The translations under genes were made by a program, and so were the position numbers. Below the pieces are notes generated by a model. That model was not told the DNA's origin. It saw nothing but the letters and a program-made list of their open reading frames with translations, and searched no databases. From Costus lasius (Eukaryota; Streptophyta; Magnoliopsida; Zingiberales; Costaceae): DNA of 64,000 nt. The stretch covers positions 82,073,461 to 82,137,460 of the forward strand of contig CM050447.1 in assembly GCA_027563935.2 (NCBI GenBank). The letters run 5' to 3'. Below, piece after piece: positions 44,396-54,564 of the stretch (positions within the stretch are counted from its first letter, which is position 1; the number at the start of each line of letters is the position of its first letter).

Positions 44396-44659
44396 TGCCC
44401 TGTTCCGGTCCTCTCCTTCCTTAATGCCCAAAAGAAGTTGGGCGCTCGCCATGCTAAGTGGGTCAAGTACCTACAGCAGTATTCCTTCGTTATCAATCAG
44501 AAGGCGGGTAAGGAGAATGTCGTCGCAGATGCCTTGAGTCACGTCCGGACCCTCTTATGTGTGATGCGCACTCGCGTCAATACCTTTGACCATGTCAAAG
44601 AAGTGTACGCCACTTGCTCTGATTTTGGCGCCATCTACGCTGCTTTGACCGAGTCCACC
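44396..44659 (+). pseudogene. gypsy-2 RNase H tail joined to integrase start (RT deleted)
   Basis: After a short transition the sequence reads ARHAKWVKYLQQYSFVINQKAG, then KENVVADALSH, the typical end of gypsy RNase H. It continues into the integrase N-terminus (VRTLLCVMRTRVNTFDHV). About 400 residues of RT and RNase H expected in a full gypsy Pol are absent. The solo LTR interrupts it at 44660. Confidence 0.8.
44655..44659. other. Target-site duplication CACCA of the minus-strand solo LTR
   Basis: CACCA stands before TGAAAGTCCCC at 44660 and again at 46343-46347 after TACCCCAACA. Integrase homology resumes at SPYQLCE just beyond. Confidence 0.9.
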
Positions 44660-46342
44660 ATGAAAGTCCCCTTAACAAAGGGGGCGAAACCCTAGATAGG
44701 CGCATATGGTGGTTTTCATGCAGCGGAAGGGGTTTCTAGGATCTTTTCATATTATATGATCAACTTATAAGTGATTGCAAATAAGAATCAAGGAATCGAT
44801 TCTCACCAAAGCCATTGCTTGGATGGAGTCTAGGAAGAAGAGACTCAAGCGCTTCTCCTCCAAATGGTGCGCACACAAATGATGTCGCCTACTCCCTTAG
44901 TGGTCCTTGTGCTAGCAAGGTTCTAAGGAGTTCTTGTCGAGTGAAAGGGATGAGAAGATTTTTTTCTTCTTGGCTGAATCCTCACAAAGCTTCAAGGTGT
45001 CGCTACACACGAAAACGTCAAGAGGAATCTCGGGGAAGGCGAGAATAGAACTCACTTCTATTCGAACGTGAAGCGTGTCTCATGTGGAGATCATGGTTTC
45101 CAAAAATAGAAACCCACATACGCTTAAACGTTCACGCCAAGTGAACTAGTCGTTACACCCTCTCCCCTTGAACCATGCGCTCACTTGATGAGCTGGTTCA
45201 TTTTGATTTGGTTCAAAAACCAATCAAGCCAAGCCTTTAGTCCAGATCAAATTAAACCCTAAGGTTCCAGATCTAACCGTTCATCTCTTGATGCACCCTG
45301 ATCTCACCGATCTAGCATCCATTCTCTCGATCGAAGCTTACCGATCTCAAGTCCTAATCAATCAAACATGATCAGACCAGATCTCACTCACAATCAGAGA
45401 TTAAATCCCTTTAAACTGAACCCTGACAATTCAGTCCACACGATCTGACTTAAGTAAGCCATATCATCAAATTGTGCGACCCTGAGGGTTTCCTTTAAAT
45501 GTCGGTAACGATAACTTACGTTATCACGATCAGTGAGGGGTATCTAGCAACACATCACTGTCTCCCGATATAAAGGAAAGAGTCTTCCAAGACTACACCC
45601 AAACCACAGCACAAGTGGGAATCCATTTCACGAGGCATACATGATTCCTTTGCCACTGGATGTTCTTATTGGACAAGCGTGTCAAGCCTGTAGCTCCAAT
45701 ATGATGAACATGATTAGATCAGATGAACATAGTCACCTGGGTATGGCCATACACTTTCTCAATCATCTCATCCGAGGGGGCCCCTTTAGAACATCACACT
45801 CCAATCAAGGAGACGGCAATCCTATATCTATCACTAGTGCCCTAACATGACTCATGATCATTATCCAAGATAGTCTATAACCATTATGTTTCAAATGATA
45901 TTGAACTACCTCAAAACAATGACAATCATCATTTAGAAACACAAGTGATCTCAAGTCAGAGGACATGTGCCACTTGTTGCAAACAAGGATTATTCACATT
46001 GTGACAAGCAATTGAATATCCTAGTAGGGTCTGTCCAGTACATCCAATGTACCCATGAGTCTACATCTTATTCCATGCTCGAAGCATCCTATAAGATTAG
46101 AATACATATTAGTCTCCATCATATCAAGGCTGTCTCATGTTCACCAAGATATCTCGACTAAGGACATAGAGCATGTCAGCCTAGCTGAACAGCATTGAGA
46201 CATTATTCAGAAGTACACTTATTGCAGCAGACAATGTAACAAACTGAATAACAACCATTGCCTTTATAAACTTAAGAGTTTATACATGATACTGAAAGAA
46301 TCCCAAGGCCTCAAACATTAGCCTTAAGGGTATACCCCAACA
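44660..46342 (-). mobile_element. Solo LTR of the copia-A/B family
   Basis: 1683 bases. On the plus strand it runs TGAAAGTCCCC to GGTATACCCCAACA, the inverse of the copia-A LTR. It is diverged from both A and B but closer to A by eye. The perfect TSD and lack of interior show LTR-LTR recombination. It is the innermost layer of the right-hand nest. Short frames inside are repeat shadows. Confidence 0.92.
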
Positions 46343-46347
46343 CACCA

Positions 46348-47560
46348 ACCCCGACTCCCCCTACCAATTGTGCGAGGTTTACCTCTTCTTGGGGAATCGG
46401 TTGTGCATTCTCCGTTCTTCGCTTCGAGATCATCTTTTGCTCGAGCTTCATGCGGGTGGCGTCGCCAGCCATCATGGCCGCGACAAGACCCTTGAGATGG
46501 CGGAGGAACGCCTTGTTTGGCCTTCCCTCCATAAGGACGTTGAGCGCATTGTGCGCTATTGCGGTACATGTCAGTTGTCAAAGCCCCGCCCTTCGAACAT
46601 GGGTCTCTACACCCCTTTGCCAGTGGCTAGCAGCCCGTGGCGCTACCTGAGCATGGACTTTGTCCTTGGGTTGCCTCGGACTGCCTCCCGCTTCGATTCG
46701 ATCTACGTCATTGTTGATCGGTTTTCGAAGATGGCCCATTTTATCCCTTGTTCACGCACAGTGGACGCTTCTCACGTCGCACATCTCTTTGTCCGAGAGA
46801 TCGTGCATCTCCATGGTCTTCCCTCCACCATCGTGTCCGACCGCGACACACATTTTGTGAGCCACTTTTAGCGCACACTATGGCCCCTCTTGGGCACCAC
46901 TATGAAATTCTCCACGGCCTATCATCCCCAAACCGATGTGCAAACCGAGGTCGTTAACCGTAGTTTTGGCAATCTTCTCCGTTGTCTCATCGGGGACCAT
47001 CCGAGGTCTTATGATTCCATCCTGCCCATGGTTGAGTTCGCGTACAATAGTGCTTCTAATAGGTTTACAGGTCTTCGTCCCTTCCAGATCGTTACGGGCC
47101 ATCAACTGTGTAAACCTATAGACCTGCATGACCTTCCCATGGAGTCTCATCTCTCCCTGCATGCATATTCCTTTGCCCAACATATTGCTAGTCTGCATGA
47201 TGAGGTTCGGCGTCGTATCTTTTTGGGCAACATTCATAATGCAATGAAGGCTAACGAGCATCGTAGGCCACACCATTTCTCTGTAGGTGAGCTGGTGAGG
47301 GTGCGTATCCACCCCGAGCGTCTATCCAATAGGGCGCATTTTAAGCTTCAGCCGCGTTACATGGGGCCCTACGCGGTGATGCGGCGGATTGGCTCCAATG
47401 CCTACGTTCTGGATTTGCCCGAGGACATGGGGATCCACCCCGTCTTCAATGTGGCGGACCTCCTCCCCTTCCACGTTCCATTGGAGGACCCATCGGACCC
47501 CGACGACCTGCTACCCCCTAGTTCTCTGGAGGAGAACTTATCAAATCACGCAGCGGAAGC
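46348..47560 (+). pseudogene. gypsy-2 integrase core and C-terminus
   Basis: Frame 46368-46871 has the zinc finger (ELHAGGVASHHGRDKTLE, YCGTCQLSK with CX2C intact) and two catalytic aspartates (MDFVLGLP, VSDRDTHF). A TAG at 46867-46869 replaces the tryptophan of gypsy-1 FWRSLW. Frame 46890-47963 goes on with the catalytic glutamate (TEVVNRS), AEFAYN-like segment, the GPY/F module (LQPRYMGPYAVMRRIGSNAYVLDLP) and HPVFNVADLLPFH. With no stop at the LTR border, it reads on into the 3' LTR and its minisatellite. In gypsy-1 the frame stops at the border. Confidence 0.85.
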
Positions 47561-47756
47561 TAATGTAGGAGCAAACGGGCCCGTGAACACACTTGAGGGC
47601 GGCCCAATCCCTCCAAAAGACACTTGGGGAGACTCCCCAGGACCCCAGGAATTTTCTTCGGAATTTTCACCTCATTCAGAGTTCCCTAGACCCCGACATG
47701 GCCAAGCCGTGCGCCCCGTCACGGCTGTGACACAGTCGCCCGAAGACGCGAACGCC

Positions 47757-48132
47757 GAACACGGGCGTGCTCCTGGTCACGGGCAAGCTGTGCCCGGCAC
47801 TGTGAATTTCGACCACGCCGAACACGGGCGTGCTCCTGGTCACGGGCAAGCCGTGCTCGGCTCTGTGGATTTCGACCACGCCGAACACGGGCGTGCTCCT
47901 GGTCACGGGCAAGCCGTGCCCGGTTCTGTGGATCTCAGCAACTCCCATCACGGCCGTGCCTGATCACGGGCAAGCCATGCCCGGCTCCGTGGATTTTGGC
48001 CACACTGAACACTGGCGTGCTCCTGGTCACGGGCCAGCCGTGCCCGATTCTATGGACTGCGCCCACCCCGAACACGGCCATGCTCACCATCACGGCCAGG
48101 CCGTGTCCGCCCCTGGAGATGCGTTGCAGCCC
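47757..48132. repeat. 63-bp minisatellite, six units, gypsy-2 3' LTR
   Basis: Units start at 47757, 47820, 47883, 47946, 48007 and 48070. Unit four is 61 bases because two are missing, which shifts the frame that enters from integrase and ends it soon after. Unit order and variants match the 5' LTR array. Confidence 0.9.
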
Positions 48133-48639
48133 CGACGACCACGCTTCGATGTGCACCACCCTCCCTACCATGTTGCTGTACCCCATGATGTCCCAAAGGA
48201 GCCCAACAAGGTGGAAATACAGCGATCCCAACACCAAAGTAAGCCCCCAGACCGTTTCTTGGGCATCATTAGCCCTCTTTCCATCCATACCGAAGTGGCG
48301 TAGCCCAAGGGCACCACGAGCCAACCCCCAAAAGATCCAACTCCAAGTGGGCCGTGTAATCTGATTAGCAACACAGCCCAAGAACGAGCCGTGATGGTGG
48401 TGACCCATCCCACAACATCGAAGTTCTGCTGTTTTGTCGCCGTGTGCTCGGAGCGCGTCTAAACTTCCCCCATACAAAGATGCAGGATCGTGCTACCAGC
48501 TTTGAAGAATATTAGATACTAGTTTGTTAATTTTCGTCTTGTAGTTGCAGCTTGACCACTTTTGTGGACTGCAAGAGTTGGTAGGTAGTTAAAGTAGAGT
48601 GTCTCTTGTGTATTTTGTTTGTTCCCTCCCCTCTTATTC

Positions 48640-48647
48640 TATAAAAG
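48640..48647 (+). promoter_or_regulatory. TATA box of gypsy-2 3' LTR
   Basis: TATAAAAG in the same context as 41580-41587. Confidence 0.7.
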
Positions 48648-49293
48648 AGGAGGTAGGGCTAAGTGTTGGGTAGTTCTCTTAGTGATAGGGATCTCCTGGT
48701 GAGCTAGAGTGAGCTTCCAGCTTGTGTGTTAGGTGAAGTTGCTTCGCCATCGGAGTTGTAAGAGTCGCGCGACCGGTGTCTCGACTCAGCTTGGTTTCTA
48801 GCTTTATAAGAAGTAAATCCCACCCTCCGGTGGGTCAGGTTCGCTAGTTTTTTCTACTTGCTTGCTTTGATACTGAGTTGGCTTTCTCCTTTCTTCTTCA
48901 CCTACGACTGTCCGTTCATCGGAGGTGTGGTATCTCTTGTCCTTGGTTTGTTTCAGCTGCATAGACACACGAGCTGAGCCCTACAAAGCCGCAGTTCCCC
49001 AACCCGAGCTAAGCTTAAAACGCACTAAGAGAGAGCTGTAGGAATTCACTAAATTTGCTACGAGGTTAGTGCGCTGTATTATTTAGTTGGGTGCCGTTCG
49101 CTTCATTCGCATTCGTGTTGCCCTAATCGAACTCATCGTTGTTTCGTCGTGCTGTCTACCGGATTACTTGCACTTTTCTGAACCGTTTTCTCTTCCCTCG
49201 TCTCATGACCCTCTCCCGTTTTATCGAGCATTGTGTAAAACCCTATAGTACGGCTTAAGGACCCCCTCACTTGTTAGTTGCAACATCAACATG

Positions 49294-51025
49294 GATTCAA
49301 CTCATAAAAAATTTTAAACATCAAAAATGTCAAAATCATTGCAAAAGGTGTGAAGCATCAAACTCATACAATCATAGTCAAAAGTGTAAAATGATAGATT
49401 CAAGCAACGACATAGAATAGAAATCTCAGTAAGTGATGCAATCATAGCAAATAGCAAAACAAATCAAGTAGCAATACCATGCAATCATATCAAATAAGAT
49501 CACTAGAAAGTGCAAACGATACTCAGAAAACTATATAGCAAACTCAATCATTGTTCGGGGTGTAGCATCGGGGCAGGTGCTGTGTGGTCCAAAGATGTGC
49601 CATTTAAAAAGTTTCCTTCACAATTATCAAATACATAAGGCTCAGCCTAAAAATAGTATCTAACTTTACTAAAAAAATAGAAATCAGAGGTATTGTTAGT
49701 GATCCAAGAGGGTGCCGGTGGACAGAGATGATGTGGAAAAGATGCCGGCGTCGACAGTAGAGTGATGATGAGTAGTCTTCAGTGGCTAGCTAGAGACTAC
49801 AGTCCTTGAGGTAAAGTCGTCGGTCGGTAGGCGGCGAGAAATAATGCTGCATGGCTAAAAAGAAATCAGAGTCAATAATGATGAAGATTCTGCTGCAAAA
49901 ATAAAATCAATGGAAGCAGAGGCATTAGAAGAAGTAAGAGGCTGATGGTGGTAAAGCAGGGAAGAATAGCTTCTGATCAGGGCTGGCACAAATCTGGAAT
50001 TCTGAGCAGACTTTGAGCTTCCAATCACCTTGAGGAAGCTTCTTCTACCTCTGGAGAAGGTTTGTGAAGCAATTGCGAGTTGAACCGACGCTCAGACAAG
50101 AAAAAATCAAAAGGGGTGAAAATCGGGTGGAAGAACTGAAACAGGGCTCGCACGAGCTCGAAATGCCCAAGATCTGGAGCAAAAATCGGTCGGAAATCTA
50201 AGGAAATCGATCAGGAAGAGTCGCCAGAGGTTTTTGGAAGTGAAGAATCGAAGATTGGCACTGAATCGAGCGAAAAATCGCATAAAACTTAAACTCGGCG
50301 CAGAAAGACCCTAAATACAGTAGCATAATCATGCGGGGTCGGGGACATTACGACATCGTAATGCGATTACGGTAGTATCGTAATACATAAGAAAACCCGT
50401 GATTTTGAAAAAAATAAGAAATACGGTACCTTAATGAAAAATACAGCACTGCCGTAATTTGCATGAAAACTCAGAAACTCTCTGGTCGAAAATGGCTTGA
50501 AAATACAGTAGCATAAAAAACGTTACGGTGGTACCATAATTGCTTATTACGGCCGTAAAAAACTTTACAGCACTGCCGTAATTCCCAAAGAATACTCAAA
50601 ACTTTATGTTCAAAAATCGACCAGAAATACGACACGATAATGAATTTTACGGTACTGCTGTAATTTGAGCAAAAATTCAAAAATCATCGAAAAACTCAGA
50701 AAATTCAATATTGATTCACCTACAAAGAGAAAAATAAAAGTTAGTATGCAAATAACTAAAATAAGAGTTAAACAAAATAACAAAAACAAAAAAAAGCTTG
50801 GGTTGCCTCCCAAGAAGGGCTAATTTTTAGGTCCATAGCTTGACCAAAACTCAAATATCATGGCGACGTAGGTGGATCGGTAACATAGTAAATAACATAC
50901 AATTGTTTCCTTTTCCGCTGTCCAAAAGGTTTAGCCACTTATCCAAACATCAAAAATTTCATGTAAATCATGATCAACGTGGCTTTCTTAAATATGCAGA
51001 AATCAAAATCAAAAGGTTTAGCCAC
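49294..51025 (-). other. D2 interior, 5' part of the non-coding region
   Basis: This is the inverse of D1 9050-10830. It contains a one-mismatch copy of GAGCCTTATGTG (49634-49645), palindromic words at about 50340-50665 and the conserved TTGGGTTGCCTCCCAAGAAG block (inverse) near 50800. The block is followed by TAGGTCCATAGCTTGACC. No reading frame is convincing. Confidence 0.75.
50340..50665. repeat. Near-palindromic TACGG/CCGTA word array, internal copy in D2
   Basis: Words such as CATTACGACATCGTAATG, TTACGGTAGTATCGTAA and TTACGGCCGTAAAA-like sites lie between the conserved block and the long interior, as in D1 9221-9412. They are degenerate but frequent. Confidence 0.7.
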
Positions 51026-52088
51026 TCAAAGGATATTCAATGATCTTCCTATATTTATCAGAAAGTAAAATCATTAGTCCTTTTTTCAAATTTAGATCTT
51101 CAATAAGAATAGGACTTCCATCAAAAGATTCATGTATTGGGTCATCAAAATAGTTTTTCTATCTCACATTAGGTTCCTCAATAAAGCATAATTTTTCAAA
51201 TAAATCAGAAGACATGGGCAAAGCATCAGGGTGAGATTCATCAATATTCATAATTTTCAAATCCTTTTCAAGTTCTTCATGCACTTCATTAATTTCAAAA
51301 TTACTAACAAGATTAGAGTAAGATTTTTGTAAATCAGTCCCCACATATCCTTCATCAGATTTAACCACAAATAATATATCATCAAAAGAATCAATTTCAA
51401 AACTATCATTAGAATCAAGAGGGGTTTTTTCAAAATCAATTTCCTCAAATTTTTCCACAAATAAATTATCAAATGAATCAATTTTAAAATCATCACAATC
51501 AGAGTGAGATTCATTAATGTTCACATAAGGCTCAATTTCAAAACAATCATAATCAGAGGGGGGATTTTCTAAATCAATCTTCTCAGTTTCCAAATCAAAC
51601 TCAAATAAACAATTTTGTTGTGCTATCCGGGTTTCTAAAATTTCAATATTAGCACATATATCATCAAGCCTAGAATTTATTTGCCTTAGGGTCTCATTTA
51701 CATCATCATTTTGTTTTTTCTGGGCTCCCATAAACTGAGCAAACATAGATTCTAGGTTAGATTTTTTAGTTTTCTCAAAGTATGGTTCAGAAATATGATT
51801 TGAGCAATCCTTGTGAAAAGAAGTTTGATTTTCCCATCTAGAATAATATTGATCATCTTGATACCATGGTTTATTGGGATTTGGAGGAATTAAAATTGGG
51901 CAATCATAAGTATAATGATCAAAACATCTACAAATATCACATCTAACAGGAGAATAAGATGTCTTAACAGGGTGCATAAAAGAGTCTAATTTATCTGCAA
52001 GAGTGCACAATGAATCCTCTTCATACTTACCTCGAGGCATGTATACCTTACCTCTTTCAGTTGCCCACGAGTTGTGATTAAAAGACAT
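51026..52088 (-). pseudogene. Gag-like zinc-knuckle protein of element D2 (one internal stop)
   Basis: The start is ATG at 52088 (MSFNHNSWATERGK), the same as in D1. The frame is open to a TAG at 51159 after FIEEPNVR. D1 has CAG there, and homology continues to the LNLKKGLMILLS box near 51040. The zinc knuckle is CDICRCFDHYTYDC. A coiled-coil-like stretch and an acidic tail with ESHSD and IDSFDN boxes follow. Codons 120-322 are strongly acidic. Because D1 and D2 carry different single stops, the parent protein was intact when each copy inserted, or one copy decayed afterwards. Confidence 0.78.
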
Positions 52089-52337
52089 ATCTTCAAATCT
52101 ATCAAGAACAGAAAGATTATCCAACACTAATCAATCAAAAAAAAATCCTTTAAAATTTTTTTCAGAATATAAAAAAATAAAAAATAAGCAAATTCAGAAA
52201 TTTCAGAAATCACAGTTCTGTCACAACCTGTGAAAATCCAAAACCTGCAAAAACAAAAAAACACAAAGTTAAATATAAAATAAATAAAACTTAGTCTAGC
52301 AATACTAACAACTATTTTGATAGTAACAAAACTAAGG

Positions 52338-52355
52338 TACCCGGCAACGGGGCCA
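52338..52355 (-). promoter_or_regulatory. D2 primer-binding site, tRNA-Asp type with two changes
   Basis: The minus strand reads TGGCCCCGTTGCCGGGTA, two bases off the perfect site at 7514. It lies six bases inside the 5' LTR end. Confidence 0.85.
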
Positions 52356-52361
52356 AAAACT

Positions 52362-54237
52362 TGTTGTATGTCCGCAAGTGCATGGATATTCGAAGTAATA
52401 AATGATATTGTTGTATGTCCGCAAGTGCATGGATATTCGAAGTAATAAATGATATTGAACCACAGAGACCTACGTGTTAAGTACCAAATAGTCATTTTCT
52501 CACTAGCTAAGCAAACCGAATGTGATGAAAGCAAATGATCAAAAAGTACGCTAAAAGATAATCAGAGAGAGAAATTGGGATTAGGGTTTCATCCACCTTA
52601 ATTTCTATGACTAGATATGAATAGATGTTCGTCAATCAAATTTCATTATGATAAAGATATAATTTACTTCATAAAGGAATTATCTCGCTCTCGCGCAGAT
52701 AATTATACAAAGAACCAATCCTCACTCTCGTGCAGGATCTATTCAATGATGAAGATAAGTAAATTATTGACAAAGAACTCAAGGATCACTCTCGTGCATC
52801 TAAATTCTAAGTCAATCATCTTAAGTGGAAACTTAAGGATCACTCTCGTGCATCCGAATCTCAACACAGGTTCTACTTAAGGTTGTCCAATGATCAGATA
52901 TTTAATCGCTTACAATATCAAAACAAGTATAACACAATAACTCAATCCAAAGATTCAGAAAATCAATATGGCAATAAAACTACTAAAAATCAGAATTAAG
53001 AACAAACCTAATCTCTTACGATAAGTTATAAACTCAATGATTCTAGGGTTCCAAATTTTGCAATCAATTTCTCAGTCTATTTCACAAAACTCTAAAACAT
53101 GCTGAAAGTATGAAACTATGGAGAATTACAGGCAATTGTCACATGAGTAGAATTATCAACACAAAATTATCATGACGAAATAAAATTTATCCAGTCATAT
53201 AAAATCAAGGAGATTACACTCCCATGTCCCAAAAGATGTCTAAGTTAACATGGCAGAAAGATTACAGTAAACCATAATTTCAGAAGATAAGAATTCGAGA
53301 AGGAGAGAAAAGTTACAAACAGGGTGCTGTAATGAAGTTACAGCACCATAATACATGATGAATAGTGGCGGTGCCCACAGTTTCGTTGATTTCTCCCTCG
53401 ATCGGACTCCTCTCGCTCTAAAACTTATGGGGTGTGTTTTCCTCCTCCAGGCGAAGCTTTCATGTAAAAATTGCGGCCTGAGGTGGTCTCTATGCCTCTT
53501 GGTGTGAGGCTGAACCCTAGGGACGCCTCCTCCGATTTCTCCCTCCAAAGTATAATAAAAATTGGGGCTTTCACTCTCCACATGTTCTCGTCTTTATTCT
53601 GATCATGTCCCTTTTTTTTGGATCTTCAATTGGTTCCCTAAAGCTCGAGAAATCCTGAATTCAAGTTTCTGGCATAGAATCGGGCAACTGGGTTGAAATT
53701 ATGGTACTGTGATGGAAATTACGGTAGTACCGTAATCGCTGCGAAATCTTCTGTATGGAATCTATCCAGAATTACAGCACCGTAAAGTATATTATGGTAG
53801 TGCTATAATTTCCTCTGAAGTCTCAATAAGAAATTGGTCCGAAATTACGATACCGTGAAGGATTTTACAGCAGTGCCGTAATTTGCCAAAAATAACTCCA
53901 GAATTAAGCCGCCATGAAAATTGTTACGACAGTTCCATAATTGCTGATTACGGCCATAAAATTCTTTACGACACTACCATAATTTCACCAGAAAACTTGT
54001 TTTGACTTCAAATTTGATATATAGTCTCCTCTTGATGATAAGAGTCTGCCCATATGTTGAATTTGCTTGAAAACCCATCAAAACGATGCCTTTTTAACTA
54101 AAATTGATCAAAAACAAAGAAAAGTGTAGATTCTGAAATATTTGATAAAAGGGCATAGAATAAGCAAAGGAGCATAAATATGACTAAAAAAAATGATGTA
54201 ATAGGCAAGAAATATGCTATGAAATTTAGAGTCATCA
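52362..54237 (-). repeat. D2 5' LTR with duplicated tip
   Basis: 1876 bases, similar throughout to 37807-39624 but longer. A 47-bp tip unit starting TGTTGTATGTCCGC is present twice, at 52362-52408 and 52409-52455. Word arrays lie at 53697-53990, and CTCTCGTGCA words at 52690-52855. Short frames inside are not genes. Confidence 0.9.
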
Positions 54238-54242
54238 GCAAC

Positions 54243-54564
54243 ACTCGGAATGCTCTGAAGGCCAATGAACACCGTAGAGCACTCCATTTTAGTGCGAGTG
54301 ATCTGGTGAGGGTGCATATCCACCCCGAGCACGTGGCAAATTAGGCGCATTTTAAGTTACAGGCACGGTACATGGGGCCCTATGCAGTACTATAGCGGGG
54401 AGGCTCCAATGCCTATGTCCTCGATCTACCGGAGAGCATGGGGATCCACCCTGTCTTCAACGTCGTGGACCTTCTTCCCTACCATGACATGTTGGAGGAG
54501 CCCCTCGCCATCAAGGAGCATCCCCTTAGTTCTCCAGAGGAGAACTCTTCAAACCAGGGGGGAT
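54243..54564 (+). pseudogene. gypsy-1 integrase C-terminus
   Basis: Resumes after D2 with NALKANEHRRALHFS, then VRVHIHPEH, a stop, GPYA, and PESMGIHPVFNVVDLLPYH. The module matches gypsy-2 47236-47480. The frame closes with a TAG formed by the first LTR bases (TGATGTAG), the usual end for such elements. Two stops lie before that. Confidence 0.82.
54556..54564 (+). promoter_or_regulatory. gypsy-1 polypurine tract
   Basis: A run of six G within AGGGGGGAT lies directly before TGATGTAGGAG of the LTR and would prime plus-strand DNA. Gypsy-2 has a decayed form. Confidence 0.75.

Larger units (their letters stand above)
40500..49288 (+). mobile_element. Ty3/gypsy element gypsy-2 with both LTRs, RT deleted, split by a solo LTR
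   Basis: LTRs at 40500-42226 and 47561-49288 start TGATG(C/T)AGGAG-like and end ACATCA. Between them lie gag, protease, a scrap of RNase H and integrase, with stops. RT and most of RNase H are missing. A minus-strand copia-type solo LTR is inserted at 44660-46342. It is the same family as gypsy-1 by protein but has shorter LTRs with a minisatellite. LTR divergence is visibly greater than in copia-A/B, so it is older than those. Confidence 0.92.
47561..49288 (+). repeat. gypsy-2 3' LTR
   Basis: 1728 bases from TAATGTAGGAGCAAACGGG to GTTGCAACATCA. The first base pair is altered from TGATG. TATA box at 48640-48647. Substitutions against the 5' LTR are scattered throughout. Confidence 0.9.
37807..54237 (-). 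mobile_element. Element D2: Gag-only LTR retrotransposon, split by gypsy-2
   Basis: Minus-strand relative of D1. The 5' LTR is 54237-52362, the tRNA-Asp PBS 52355-52338, the Gag-like frame 52088-51026, then a conserved block, palindromic-word array and long non-coding interior, with the 3' LTR at 39624-37807. A perfect TSD flanks it. As in D1 no pol gene exists. Gypsy-2 occupies 40500-49288 within its non-coding interior. Confidence 0.92.
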
